Assembly: GCF_010729105.1 (NCBI RefSeq)
Contig: NZ_AP022573.1
Location: 1,922,001 to 1,986,000, forward strand
Length of the DNA stretch: 64,000 nt
Direction: 5' to 3'
Source: Mycobacterium saskatchewanense
Lineage (GTDB): Bacteria > Actinomycetota > Actinomycetes > Mycobacteriales > Mycobacteriaceae
The notes beneath the pieces are model-generated. The model ran no database searches, was not told the origin of the DNA, and saw only the letters and a program-made list of their open reading frames with translations. The translations under genes were made by a program, and so were the position numbers. Shown here in pieces: positions 36,027-44,717 of the stretch. The stretch's first letter is position 1. Every line of letters starts with the position of its first letter.

Positions 36027-36577
36027 GAGCCGGCCCCAGGCGTGAAGCGGAACAAGGTGTTTCGGCTCGTGGCCACCACTTCCCCGCCTCGGCGCCGATA
36101 GGTCTCCAGGGTTTCGACGAAATGCCCGACGCCCAGGCGCGTCCGCTTCTCCGGCGACACGGACACCAGCTGTTCGACGACGGTCAGCACGTCACCCTCG
36201 ACGATGGGTGCGAAGAACTCGGTGTCGTTGGCCGCGTTGATGAACGTGGTCCCGGGCAATGGCACCTGGAGCACCATGGCGGCGGACGGCCGCCCGGCAC
36301 CCCGGTCTTGAGATGGCTCCCACGGCGGGGGGATCAGCCATCCCATCAGCAGGGCCGGCGGGGCAAGCAGGGCGCCCCACCGCTGCCGAGCGAACTCTGG
36401 GTCCCAATACGAGCGGTTGCCGTCGTGGACCATCGCCGCGAACAGCTGGATGCGCGCCCCGCTGACGGCCGTTGCGGCGGTGCGGGGTTGCCCGGTCGCG
36501 CCCACCATTTTCAGCGCGTCTTCGTAGGTGCCGAAGGTCAGCGCGTAGCTCACGCTTCCGGCTGGGTCCTGCTCCAC
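36023..36577 (-). CDS. FAS1-like dehydratase/MaoC N-terminal hotdog protein
   Basis: The 184-residue protein resembles the N-terminal hotdog half of FAS1-like dehydratases. Motifs are QRWGALLAPPALLMGW near residue 65 and the beta-strand FINAANDTEFFAPIVEGD. Such subunits pair with a shorter MaoC protein, and here that partner starts inside the stop codon of this gene. It lacks its own clear GDxNPxH catalytic motif, so the active site is probably completed or supplied by the partner. Start ATG 36577 lies 13 bp after the SnoaL-like gene. Confidence 0.75.
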   Translation of the reverse strand: MEQDPAGSVSYALTFGTYEDALKMVGATGQPRTAATAVSGARIQLFAAMVHDGNRSYWDPEFARQRWGALLAPPALLMGWLIPPPWEPSQDRGAGRPSAAMVLQVPLPGTTFINAANDTEFFAPIVEGDVLTVVEQLVSVSPEKRTRLGVGHFVETLETYRRRGGEVVATSRNTLFRFTPGAGS

Positions 36578-36590
36578 GTACCGGCGGCGT

Positions 36591-37016
36591 TCACATGACG
36601 AGCGGATGCCGGCTGGGCACGGAATCCCAGGTCAGCTCGCGCGAGGCGAAGTACCAGCCACCGCGCTCGTAGATCAACGAGTCGCGAAACGCTCCGGTGG
36701 CGCGCAGCGTGGTGTCACCGTACATGCTCGCGAAAAGCACGGCGACACAACGCTGCACGGCGTTGACGCCGTCGACGCGGATCTCGTGGTCCAGCGTTAC
36801 CAGCCGCTGTCCATCACCGCCGTCGAACGCCGATCGCACGTCGTGGAATGACTCTCCGTCGCGCGCGTAGGTGGCACCGGAATGCCGAAACGTGGCAAGC
36901 CAGCGGTCCCGGTCACCGTCGGAGAACGCCCGATTGTGCCGGGCGTTCAGATCGAGGATGGCGGCGCGTGCCGTCGCGGCCTGGAGCAGTTGCTGTTCCT
37001 GATAGGTCATGGTCAT
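36591..37016 (-). CDS. SnoaL/NTF2-like protein
   Basis: The 141-residue protein has the cone-shaped NTF2/SnoaL fold: an N-terminal helix with LNARHNRAFSDGDRDRWL, an Asp near DGES and an alternating beta core. Relatives include ring-hydroxylating dioxygenase beta subunits, ketosteroid isomerases, the bile-acid dehydratase BaiE and polyketide cyclases. It heads a three-gene transcript with the two hotdog genes. It could be an isomerase or dehydratase, or the small subunit of a Rieske oxygenase (inference). The promoter region carries strong direct repeats. Confidence 0.75.
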   Translation of the reverse strand: MTMTYQEQQLLQAATARAAILDLNARHNRAFSDGDRDRWLATFRHSGATYARDGESFHDVRSAFDGGDGQRLVTLDHEIRVDGVNAVQRCVAVLFASMYGDTTLRATGAFRDSLIYERGGWYFASRELTWDSVPSRHPLVM

Positions 37017-37054
37017 GGTGCTGCGGCCTTTCCGGAGCTAGCAGTGAAGACTTA

Positions 37055-37114
37055 TTGGCGTAACGCTAACGTAACTTCCTGGCGTTTACGTAACATTAAC
37101 GTAACTTAATGGCG
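37055..37114. promoter_or_regulatory. Direct-repeat operator in the promoter of the SnoaL-MaoC operon
   Basis: The element TAACGTAACTTnnTGGCG occurs exactly at 37067-37084 and 37097-37114, 30 bp apart, about three helical turns. A third TGGCG starts at 37056, and the palindrome TTACGTAA lies at 37086-37093. The site is directly upstream of the minus-strand start at 37016. Confidence 0.65.
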
Positions 37115-38680
37115 AACGATATACCCCTGTCTTTCCCGGTCCCACGCGTTCGGGGTCATGCCCCGCGCGCGCAAGATGTCCTTGCGGATCCGCCCGACAG
37201 CGTTCGCGGGCAGCTCATCGACCGTCTCGACAAAGCGCGGGACGCAGAAGTACGGCATCCGCGCCGCGCAAAAGTCGAGCAGCTCCGCACAATCCAATGC
37301 GGTATCGGGCCGCAGCGTCACGAACAAGAGGATGTCGTCCTCGCCCAGCTCGCTGGGCACCCCCACCACCGCCGCGTCGGCCACTGCGGGGTGCCGCTTG
37401 ACGACGGTCTCCACCTCGACCGAGGAAACGTTCTCGCCGCGCCGCCGCACCGCGTCTTTGACGCGGTCCACGTAGGTGAGGGTCCCGTCGTCATTCATCC
37501 GGCCGAGGTCACCGGTGCGGAACCATTCGGGGTGGGGATCCACCCGCGATTCCTCGCCCACGTAGCCCTCGCTCATCACGTGGGGGTGTTTGGGGCGGCA
37601 TGCGATCTCGCCGACGGCCCCGGCCGGCAGCGGATCGCCGCCCGCGTCGACGATGCGCACGTCGAAATCGGGGTTCGGCCGACCAGACGTTCCGGGCGCA
37701 CCCTCGTCCCCCACTCCCCTGACGGCGATCGGGAAGGCCTCGGTCATCCCGTACATGGTGGCAATGCGGCAGCCGTAACGCTTTTCGATGTCATGGTGGG
37801 AGTCGGCCGCGATGGGAGCGGCGGAAATGAACCGCAGCGGCAGCCGCGCGTCGCTGTCATCGGGAGGCTGGTTCTGGAGCATCGAGACCATCGCGCCGGC
37901 GCCGGCGAACCCGATCGCACCGTGGGCACGGATGTCGTCCCACACCGCGCCGGGGTGAAAGGACTTCGCCAGCACCGTCGTTCCGCCGACCAGCATCGGG
38001 GCCAGCACGCTCGGTGCCGCGCTGAGGTGGAACAGCGGCATCGCCGTCCACAGCACCTCCCCCGGGCCGAACTCCCAGGCGCGCGCGACGGTGCCGGCGA
38101 CCGAGAACAGGTAGTGCCACGTCGTGGCGACGGCCTTCGACGGTCCGGTGGTGCCCGACGTATAGAACAGGCAGCCCACGTCCTCGGCCGCGGTGCGGCA
38201 GGGCGGTGGACGATCGGAACCGCGGCTCAGGGTGGCGGCGAGCGAATCATTCTGCACGACAACGTCGCTCACCGTCGCCAGCGCGCCGGCGACATCGTCG
38301 ACCCGGGGGCGCCGCTCGGCATCGGTGAAGATCACCTTGGCCCGTGCCCGCTCGAGGGCGTGGAGCAGGAAGTCACCCTTGCTCGCGGCGTTCACCGCCG
38401 CGCTCACCGCACCGATCCGTGCCGCGCCCAGCCATAGGTAGACCCATTCCGGACAGGTGGCCGTGAACAGCGCCAGGCAGTCGCCGCGCGCGATCCCCAG
38501 GTCGGTCAGCATGTTCGCGGCCGCACAGGAGCGCCGCCGCATCTGGTCGAAAGTCACGTCCTCGCCGGCGATCGTCATCATGACGCGGTCGGGATGCTGG
38601 TCGGCGCGGCGATCCAGCACGGCCGGCACGGTGAACCCGTCGACGCCGAAAGCACCCGGCCCGAAGCGCTGACTGCACAT
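37106..38680 (-). CDS. Acyl-CoA synthetase (AMP-forming, FadD-like)
   Basis: The 524-residue enzyme activates a carboxylic acid to acyl-CoA through an acyl-adenylate. The ATP-binding P-loop is YTSGTTGPSKA (about residues 172-182), followed by MYGMTEAFP, then WFRTGDLGR with the hinge Asp, and RRRGENVSS before the mobile C-terminal domain with the catalytic Lys in GRIRKDIL. It is 19 bp downstream of the Rieske oxygenase stop (same strand) behind a GGAGG ribosome-binding site. The gene pair is probably cotranscribed from the operator at 39900. Confidence 0.9.
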   Translation of the reverse strand: MCSQRFGPGAFGVDGFTVPAVLDRRADQHPDRVMMTIAGEDVTFDQMRRRSCAAANMLTDLGIARGDCLALFTATCPEWVYLWLGAARIGAVSAAVNAASKGDFLLHALERARAKVIFTDAERRPRVDDVAGALATVSDVVVQNDSLAATLSRGSDRPPPCRTAAEDVGCLFYTSGTTGPSKAVATTWHYLFSVAGTVARAWEFGPGEVLWTAMPLFHLSAAPSVLAPMLVGGTTVLAKSFHPGAVWDDIRAHGAIGFAGAGAMVSMLQNQPPDDSDARLPLRFISAAPIAADSHHDIEKRYGCRIATMYGMTEAFPIAVRGVGDEGAPGTSGRPNPDFDVRIVDAGGDPLPAGAVGEIACRPKHPHVMSEGYVGEESRVDPHPEWFRTGDLGRMNDDGTLTYVDRVKDAVRRRGENVSSVEVETVVKRHPAVADAAVVGVPSELGEDDILLFVTLRPDTALDCAELLDFCAARMPYFCVPRFVETVDELPANAVGRIRKDILRARGMTPNAWDRERQGYIVRH

Positions 38681-38699
38681 CAGGCCTCCATCCGCCTGA

Positions 38700-39818
38700 T
38701 TACGCTTCGGCGGCCGCCGGGTCCGGCTCCCCGTCGGCGGTGTAACCGAAGTCGGACGGCGAGGCCTGCGGCCCGGGATAGAAGCGGTGCGCCCAGCGGC
38801 GAAGCGCGGCGTAGTCGTGCGCCTCCTCGGGCGCCAGGTTCGGCCTTTCGAGGTATTTCATGTTCTCCCACGTGAAGAAGTCCTGTTTGATGACCTCTTG
38901 CTGCAGCGCCAGGAACCGCGCGGCGCGCCCAGTGGGCACGTCGCCCGTGTCGCCGGGCTCCCGAACGGAGGCCTGGGTGTAGAAGTAGTCGGTGTAGTCC
39001 TCGTCGACGGGGGTCTGCCCGGTGACCTGCACGGTCGCGACCAGCTCGCTCGGGAAGCGGACCACGCCCAGCCCGAGCGAGTAGTTGTCGTAGATGATCT
39101 TCGCGTCGACCGGCCCGTTGGGCGTCAGCCAGGTCTGCGTGCGGCCACCCCCGAAATGGGCGTTGACGGTGGCGTGCAGGTGGTAGCCCGACACCTCGAA
39201 CGACGCCGTGGTGGCGGGATTGGCGGCCTTGTGCACGTACTGCACGTGGTAGGGGTCCGCGGCGTTCTCGATGATCATCTGGGGGTGCACCTTGACCCGG
39301 TTGAGCATCTGGGTGTGCGGGTGCAGCGGGTAGTACTCGTTGGTTTCCAGCTCGGGCAGCACCGGTGGCTGCCAGTACGGCGCCCGGCCATGCCGCTCGT
39401 GCCAGGCCAGGACGAAGCCGTACCACTCCATGCACGGATACGTGCGGATGCGGACGTTGTTCTTGCAGCCGATCTTGCTGTAGGGGATCAACGCGTTGGT
39501 CCCGTCGCCGCGCCACTGCCAGCCGTGCCAGGGGCAGACGATGTTCTCGCCCTCGACGACGCCCCCCACTGCGAGATTGGCGCCGAGGTGCTGGCAGTAC
39601 GCGTCCATCACGTGCACCCGCCCCGATGCGGTGCGGAAAAGCACCAACTCCTCACCGAAGTAGTGCGCCCGCTTGACCTGACCTCGCGCGAGGTCGGACC
39701 CGAAGGCGACGATGAACCAGCCCGTCGGAAAGCGGTACGACGACAGCGCGATGCCCGCCTGCCCGAATTCTCGCTCCGACGGGTCTCCGGCCGGATCCGG
39801 GGCCGAGTCCGAAATCAT
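38700..39818 (-). CDS. Rieske 2Fe-2S oxygenase, KshA-like
   Basis: The protein (372 residues from ATG 39818) has the Rieske motif CQHLGA (Cys75, His77) with CPWHGW (Cys95, His98), then a mononuclear-iron motif NAADPYHVQYVHK with two His. The YxFP-GWF start, CQHLGANL and the NAADPYHxxYVH motif resemble 3-ketosteroid 9-alpha-hydroxylase oxygenase (KshA) and related ring-opening monooxygenases. A GTG at 39881 in frame would add 21 residues but has no ribosome-binding site. It is the first gene of a transcript with the acyl-CoA synthetase. The substrate is probably a polycyclic or terpenoid compound (inference). Confidence 0.85.
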   Translation of the reverse strand: MISDSAPDPAGDPSEREFGQAGIALSSYRFPTGWFIVAFGSDLARGQVKRAHYFGEELVLFRTASGRVHVMDAYCQHLGANLAVGGVVEGENIVCPWHGWQWRGDGTNALIPYSKIGCKNNVRIRTYPCMEWYGFVLAWHERHGRAPYWQPPVLPELETNEYYPLHPHTQMLNRVKVHPQMIIENAADPYHVQYVHKAANPATTASFEVSGYHLHATVNAHFGGGRTQTWLTPNGPVDAKIIYDNYSLGLGVVRFPSELVATVQVTGQTPVDEDYTDYFYTQASVREPGDTGDVPTGRAARFLALQQEVIKQDFFTWENMKYLERPNLAPEEAHDYAALRRWAHRFYPGPQASPSDFGYTADGEPDPAAAEA

Positions 39819-39899
39819 CTGCGTCACGAGCACTCCGTATCTCCGCGCGGGCTGGACGCGACTGGGCCGCCCTTCACTCACCGCGGTTCGGCGACTGCT

Positions 39900-39920
39900 C
39901 TATTTTTACTATTTTAAGCA
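39900..39920. promoter_or_regulatory. AT-rich operator/promoter element of the KshA-like operon
   Basis: CTATTTTTACTATTTTAAGC contains two CTATTTT units 9 bp apart. The core TTTACTATTTT (39905-39915) is identical at 45582-45592, and related sequence is found at 34049 and 43115. Confidence 0.5.
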
Positions 39921-39993
39921 TTGAACGTCAACGCGGGTCCGGGCCGGCCGGTCGGGTTTAGCGGAAGCCCTTGGGGTTGGCAGCTGTTCGCGA

Positions 39994-40446
39994 TCAGGAG
40001 CGCTGCGCGCCGGGCGCCGACGTCGTGCCGAACGCGGCCATTACGGCCAGCGGGTCGAGGTAGTCGCGCCAGTGCGCGATCTTGCGGTCCCTGATCGTGA
40101 TCACCGAGACGAACCGGTTGACGTAGGGCGCACCGGTTCTCACCACGGTGCCGTGCATCGTGTACTCCACAACCACCACGGATTTCTCCGGATCGAAGTA
40201 ACGGTATACGTCGCTGCTGCCGTCCTGCACGATCGACTCCCCGTAGTCGGCGTACAGCTCGGCCAACGCTTCCCGCCCCACGACCCGGCGGGGATAGCTC
40301 GGGACGGTGATGACGAATTCGACCACCACGTCCTCGGCGTGCATATCGAAGAAATCCGTGCCGTCGACCAAGCCATCGACGGCCTCGGCCACCACCTCGA
40401 AGTAGGGCCGCATCGCGGCATACCTGGTCATGTCTCGCGATGCCAT
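39994..40446 (-). CDS. SnoaL-like (ketosteroid-isomerase fold) protein
   Basis: The 150-residue protein has a SnoaL/NTF2 fold, with a helical N-terminus, the Asp-rich motif FFDMHAEDVVVEF and a C-terminal HWRDYLDP that is typical of SnoaL-like proteins. It may isomerise or dehydrate a ring intermediate. It is distinct from the SnoaL-like protein at 36591 by motif and sequence. It precedes the ferredoxin and CoA-transferase genes on the same strand, the latter two being coupled. The specific reaction is not known. Confidence 0.78.
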   Translation of the reverse strand: MASRDMTRYAAMRPYFEVVAEAVDGLVDGTDFFDMHAEDVVVEFVITVPSYPRRVVGREALAELYADYGESIVQDGSSDVYRYFDPEKSVVVVEYTMHGTVVRTGAPYVNRFVSVITIRDRKIAHWRDYLDPLAVMAAFGTTSAPGAQRS

Positions 40447-40520
40447 GGGCGCCTCCCGCTCGTCGATTGGTGTCGCGTCAACTCTAGGGCGCCACGACGA
40501 CAGGCGGCCGCCAACTCACC

Positions 40521-40712
40521 TCAGTCGGTCAGCCGTAGCGCGGCCTTGGGGCATTGGTCCACCGCGGCGCGCACGTCGATCTCCAGGCGCGGCGGCACCG
40601 GGCCATCGGCGATCTGCACTACGTCGGCGTCGCCCAATTCGAAGACATCCGGGGCCAGCGATTCGCAGAAGCCGTTGGCCTCACACAGGTTTCCGTCAAC
40701 CGTCACGCGCAT
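40521..40712 (-). CDS. 3Fe-4S ferredoxin
   Basis: The 63-residue protein has the cytochrome P450-type ferredoxin motif: Cys10-x5-Cys16 and a later Cys-Pro (VDQCPKAAL, about Cys54), leaving the position normally held by a fourth Cys empty. It binds a 3Fe-4S cluster and passes single electrons to a P450 or oxygenase. ATG 40712 has GGGAAG just upstream; an alternative ATG at 40733 overlaps the CoA-transferase stop (ATGA), giving seven more residues. No ferredoxin reductase or P450 lies in this window. Confidence 0.85.
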   Translation of the reverse strand: MRVTVDGNLCEANGFCESLAPDVFELGDADVVQIADGPVPPRLEIDVRAAVDQCPKAALRLTD

Positions 40713-40729
40713 GAGCTTCCCTTTACTTT

Positions 40730-43111
40730 TCATAACCCTTTGGGCCGGGTCCCGATCACTTCGCTGGCCGCTAGGTCCGCCAGCTCTTCGGCGGTCAACC
40801 CGCACCGCTCGACCAGGACCTCCGCGTTGTGCTCGCCGAGCCTCGGCGGCGGCCTCGACAGCCAGCGGTCCCGACCGGCGAGTGCGGCGAACGGCGGGCT
40901 CGGGTAGAGGTTCGTGCCGGTGCTCGCGTGCCGCAACGGCTCGAAGAATCCGCGTTCACGCAGTTGGGGGTTTTCGGTTACCAGGGTGGGCGACACCACC
41001 GGCGCGGCGGGGATTCCGGCCGCCGCCAGGCGCTCCACGGTGGCGTCGAGCGCCTGACCGGCGAACCAGGCCGCCAGCCGGCGGTCGATGTCGTCGGCGC
41101 GCTCCCGCCGGCCGGCCGCCCCTGCGATGGCATCGTCACACCAGTCCGGTCGGCCCATCAGCTCGGCCAGGGCGTCCCACTGCCGGTCATCGCGCACGGT
41201 GACCGCGATCCAGTCGTCCTCACCCGCGCACCGGTAGATGTTCTGGCTGACGTCGGGATGACCCCGATTGCCGCGCCGGCCCAGCGTCTTTCCGAAGACT
41301 TCCGATTCGATGGCCTGGACGGCCGTGGCATTGAGCACCGTCTCGAGCATCGGCAGCTCCACCAGCTGGCCGGTTCCCGTGCGTTCGGCGAAGCTCAGGG
41401 CAGCGAGCACGGCGAACGCGGCGTGCACCCCGGCCAGCGGGTCACACGCCCCGCGTGGCGTCACCGGGGGCGACTCTGCCAGCCCCGTAACCCAGGCCAG
41501 GCCGGCGATCTGCTCCATGGTGGGTGCGAATCCGACCCGCTCGCGCCACGGGCCGTCCAGCCCGAACGCCGGCATTCGCGCGACCACCAGCCGCGGGTTG
41601 ACCTTCAGCAGCACGTCGGCGGCGAGCCCGAACTGGTCCATCACCCTCGGGGAGAAGTTCTCGATGACGACGTCCGCACCGGCGGCCAGCTCGGTGAAGA
41701 GGCGCCGCCCCTCCTCGGAGCCCAAATCCAGTGTGACGGAACGCTTGTTGGTGTTCATCGCATGGAACACCCAGCCGTACTCCCACCAGTCGTCGACGTC
41801 GGTGCGCATCCCGCCTGAGTACCGGATGCCGTCGGGCCGCTGGATCGACTCGACCTTGACGACGTCGGCGCCGAACGCGGCGAGCAGATGGGTCGCCGCG
41901 GGTCCCGCCCAGAATGCGGTCAGGTCGACGATGCGCACTCCGGCCAGCGGGAGCCCCTGCGGCACCGGCGCCGACGTGGATTCGGTTGCCGTCCAGCTCG
42001 ATTTGTCATCGGCGCCGGCGGTGGCGGTGGCTCCGGGCGGTGCGGGCGCGCACGCCGACATCAGCCACGGCGGCCGCGGTTGGTGAAAGCCCGCGGGGTT
42101 GCGGACGAACACGCCGCGCTCGGTCGCGTACTCCGTGTCGCGGATGGTGGACCCGTTGCCGAGCGCGGCGATCGGCAACCGGAACAGCTGGCCCAGCTCG
42201 ACGATCTCCTCGACGGTCCGTTCGGCCAGCCACGGCCGGATCTGCTCGCGGATCAGGTCGCGGTACTGCCAGCGGCCGATCTGGAAACGGAGCTGTTCGA
42301 TCTCCTCCAGTTGCGGGCACTCGACCATCGCGACGAAGTCGAGCCACTGCTGGCCGGTGACCATGGTGATCCCGACGTAGCCGTCCTTCGCGGGTTCAAT
42401 CGAGGGGACTTCCAGGGTGCGGCGGATCGGCGGGACGCGCAGCAGCGCCGAATGCAACCATTCGCTGCTCTGCATCGCGGTGATCGATTCGAGCATGGAC
42501 AGGTCGAGATGCTCCCCCGGGCCGCCGCGCTCGACGCGGCGGCGCACGGCCAGCGCGCCGAACGCGGCGTAGACACCGCCCATGTACTCCCCCAGGTCGC
42601 CGCCGATCGCGATGGGCGGTCCAGCCGGGTCCCCGCGGAAACCGGGCGAGCCGGACCAGGCCTGCAAGGTGAACTCGCTGGCGGCGCGGTCCGCGTAGGG
42701 GCCCGTCCAGCCGAAGTCGGAGATCGTCACGACGATCGCCCGCGCCGAGTCGGCCACCAGCCGCCGCGGGTCGATGCCCAGCGCCGCGGCCTGCGACGGG
42801 CCCGCGGCGAGGACCACCACGTCAGCGGCGGCCAGTTCGGCGGCCAAGCGCTCCGATCCCGCGCCGAGCGTCGCGCTTTGCTTGCCCGCGTTCAGGTAGC
42901 TGTAGAACGGCGACGGCGAGCCGTCGGGTACCGGCGAACCCGTCGCCGAATACCGTCGCAGCGAATCGCCTTGCGAGGGTTCCAGTTTGCGCACCTGCGC
43001 ACCGGCATCGACGAGCAGCTTGCCGCAGTAGGCGCCGGCTATCCGGTCGCTGATCTCGACGACACGCAGCTCCTGCAGCGGTGTCGGCCGGCTGTCGGGC
43101 TCGCGCCTCAC
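40730..43111 (-). CDS. Tandem-fused family III (CaiB/BaiF) CoA transferase
   Basis: The roughly 793-residue protein consists of two complete CaiB/BaiF-type domains (about 15-395 and about 405-793). Family III enzymes move CoA from one acid to another through an Asp-bound anhydride. Candidate catalytic Asp residues are in GGDLGEY of the first half and GACDPLAGVHAAF of the second. Other repeated motifs are LRVVEIS and VRIVDLT, and AGAQVRKLE and FGADVVKVE. GTG 43111 is preferred; the frame is open to 43159 but that extension would cover the operator. A single-chain pair suggests an internal heterodimer or two substrate sites. Confidence 0.88.
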   Translation of the reverse strand: MRREPDSRPTPLQELRVVEISDRIAGAYCGKLLVDAGAQVRKLEPSQGDSLRRYSATGSPVPDGSPSPFYSYLNAGKQSATLGAGSERLAAELAAADVVVLAAGPSQAAALGIDPRRLVADSARAIVVTISDFGWTGPYADRAASEFTLQAWSGSPGFRGDPAGPPIAIGGDLGEYMGGVYAAFGALAVRRRVERGGPGEHLDLSMLESITAMQSSEWLHSALLRVPPIRRTLEVPSIEPAKDGYVGITMVTGQQWLDFVAMVECPQLEEIEQLRFQIGRWQYRDLIREQIRPWLAERTVEEIVELGQLFRLPIAALGNGSTIRDTEYATERGVFVRNPAGFHQPRPPWLMSACAPAPPGATATAGADDKSSWTATESTSAPVPQGLPLAGVRIVDLTAFWAGPAATHLLAAFGADVVKVESIQRPDGIRYSGGMRTDVDDWWEYGWVFHAMNTNKRSVTLDLGSEEGRRLFTELAAGADVVIENFSPRVMDQFGLAADVLLKVNPRLVVARMPAFGLDGPWRERVGFAPTMEQIAGLAWVTGLAESPPVTPRGACDPLAGVHAAFAVLAALSFAERTGTGQLVELPMLETVLNATAVQAIESEVFGKTLGRRGNRGHPDVSQNIYRCAGEDDWIAVTVRDDRQWDALAELMGRPDWCDDAIAGAAGRRERADDIDRRLAAWFAGQALDATVERLAAAGIPAAPVVSPTLVTENPQLRERGFFEPLRHASTGTNLYPSPPFAALAGRDRWLSRPPPRLGEHNAEVLVERCGLTAEELADLAASEVIGTRPKGL

Positions 43112-43114
43112 GCG

Positions 43115-43148
43115 GCTATTTATACCATTACTGCTAAAATAGCTAAGC
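43115..43148. promoter_or_regulatory. Divergent operator between the CoA transferase and GntR genes
   Basis: GCTATTT (43115-43121) and AAATAGC (43137-43143) form an inverted repeat with a 15-bp gap, within a short AT-rich island. TGCTAAAATAGCTAAGC at 43132-43148 matches, on the other strand, the CTATTTT motif of 39900 and 45582. The site suits autoregulation by the GntR protein. Confidence 0.55.
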
Positions 43149-43170
43149 CAGCAGATCACGCGAGGATCGG

Positions 43171-43992
43171 ATGACCGCCTTGGGAATTGGGCAGGACGCC
43201 CGTCGCCGATTGTCGGCGCCGCGGATTGCTGAGATCGTAGCCGACGAGCTGCGCCGCCAGATCATCGACGGCGAACTCGCCGACGGCGACCTCCTGCCGC
43301 GCCAGGAAGTCCTCGTCGAGCAGTTCAACGTCAGCCTGGTCTCCCTGCGGGAGGCGCTGCGGATCCTGGAAACCGAGGGGCTGGTGTCGGTGCGGCGGGG
43401 CAACCGCGGCGGCGCCGTCGTGCACGCGCCGGCCAAGACCAGCGCCGCATACATGCTCGGACTGCTGCTGCAGAGCGAGTCGGTCGCGGTCGCCGACCTC
43501 GGCATGGCGCTGCAGGAGCTGGAGCCGGCCTGTGCGGCGCTCGCGGCGCAGCGGCCCGACCGCGCGGACACCCTGGTCCCGGAGCTCAAGGGAGTCAACG
43601 ATTCCATGGCCGAGCACCTCGAAGACGGCCGGTCGTTCACCGAAATCGGTCGGGAATTCCACGATCTCATCGTTCGCGGCTGCGGCAACCACACCATCAT
43701 CGCGGTCGTCGGCAGCCTGGAGACGCTGTGGACCAGCCACGAGCAACAGTGGGCGGACGAGAGTGCGGCGCGGGGCACCTACCCCTCCCTGGCGAAGCGC
43801 CGGGCGGTGCTCAGCACGCATATCAAGCTGGCCGAGACCATCGCGGAGGGTGACGTCGACCGAGCTCGCCGCATCGCGGGCCGCCACCTCGCCGACACCC
43901 AAACCTACGTGTTGTCCGGCCGGGCCGATCAGCGGATCTATGCGCTGTCCCCGCAAGCGCTGTCGCGTCCGCGGGACGTCCGGCGCCCTTGA
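43171..43992 (+). CDS. GntR/FadR-type transcriptional regulator
   Basis: The 273-residue protein has an N-terminal winged helix-turn-helix (about residues 18-85, LREALRILETEGLVSVRRG) and an all-helical FCD ligand domain (about 100-245), with metal-type His residues in GREFHDLIV and STHIKLAE. FCD-GntR proteins sense carboxylates or acyl-CoAs. Divergent from the CoA transferase and cotranscribed with an SDR, it is the best candidate to control the AT-rich operators of the island (inference). ATG 43171 follows GAGGAT. Confidence 0.9.
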   Translation: MTALGIGQDARRRLSAPRIAEIVADELRRQIIDGELADGDLLPRQEVLVEQFNVSLVSLREALRILETEGLVSVRRGNRGGAVVHAPAKTSAAYMLGLLLQSESVAVADLGMALQELEPACAALAAQRPDRADTLVPELKGVNDSMAEHLEDGRSFTEIGREFHDLIVRGCGNHTIIAVVGSLETLWTSHEQQWADESAARGTYPSLAKRRAVLSTHIKLAETIAEGDVDRARRIAGRHLADTQTYVLSGRADQRIYALSPQALSRPRDVRRP

Positions 43993-44717
43993 CTGCCGGC
44001 AGAACCGCCCTGGTCACCGGAGGCAGCGGTGGTATCGGCAAGGGTTGCGCCCGCAGGCTCAGCGAGCTGGGATACGACGTGGTGCTGGCGGCGCGGCGCG
44101 AAGGCCCCTTGCGCGCGGCCGCCGACGAGATCGGGGCGCGACACCTCGTGGCCGACGCTTCGGACCCGGACGGATTCGCCACCGCGATAAGCGCGTTGAC
44201 GACGATCGACCTCGTCGTGCACGCGGCCGGCACGTTGGGCGGGACGTACGCGCGCAAACAGACCTTCGACCAGTGGCGGGCAGTCATCTCGGCGAACCTG
44301 GATTCCTGCTTCGTGGTGACCTCCGCCGTGCTGCCGCGCATGCGCGCGGGGTCCCGACTGGTGTTCATCTCGTCGTCGGCCGCGCACGATCCGATGCCGG
44401 CCCGGACCGCCTATTCCGCTTCCAAAGCGGGCATGAACGCGTTCGCCCGCGCCCTGGCGCTGGAGGTCGACCGCGACGGCATCGCCGTGCACATCGTCAC
44501 GCCGGGCCCGGTGCAAACCGAGATGCTGCAGGACGTTCCCTTCGAGATGTACGCGATTCAGGTGTCCGACGTCGCCGACGCGGTCGCCTGGCTGGACACC
44601 GTCGACCCGTCCGTCGAGCTGCCCGAGATCCAGCTCAACGCCGTGCAGCGGGGCCCGTTTGCGCGGCCTCCGGTGGTTCCGAACGAGGTGCGGCGACGAC
44701 GCCAGGGAACCCGCTGA
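43989..44717 (+). CDS. Short-chain dehydrogenase/reductase
   Basis: The 242-residue SDR has TGGSGGIG (residues 10-17) for NAD(P) binding, HAAGTLGG in place of NNAG, the Ser in ISSSAA and YSASK for catalysis. The start TTG overlaps the GntR stop (TTGA), so it is translationally coupled to the regulator. It probably interconverts an alcohol and ketone in the pathway. Its 3' end overlaps the convergent luciferase-like gene by 83 bp. Confidence 0.88.
   Translation: MTAGRTALVTGGSGGIGKGCARRLSELGYDVVLAARREGPLRAAADEIGARHLVADASDPDGFATAISALTTIDLVVHAAGTLGGTYARKQTFDQWRAVISANLDSCFVVTSAVLPRMRAGSRLVFISSSAAHDPMPARTAYSASKAGMNAFARALALEVDRDGIAVHIVTPGPVQTEMLQDVPFEMYAIQVSDVADAVAWLDTVDPSVELPEIQLNAVQRGPFARPPVVPNEVRRRRQGTR

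Noticed and set aside
43112..43159. Longer N-terminus of the CoA transferase (from 43159)
   Set aside because: The extension covers the palindromic operator and encodes unconserved hydrophobic residues; GTG 43111 fits the domain start.
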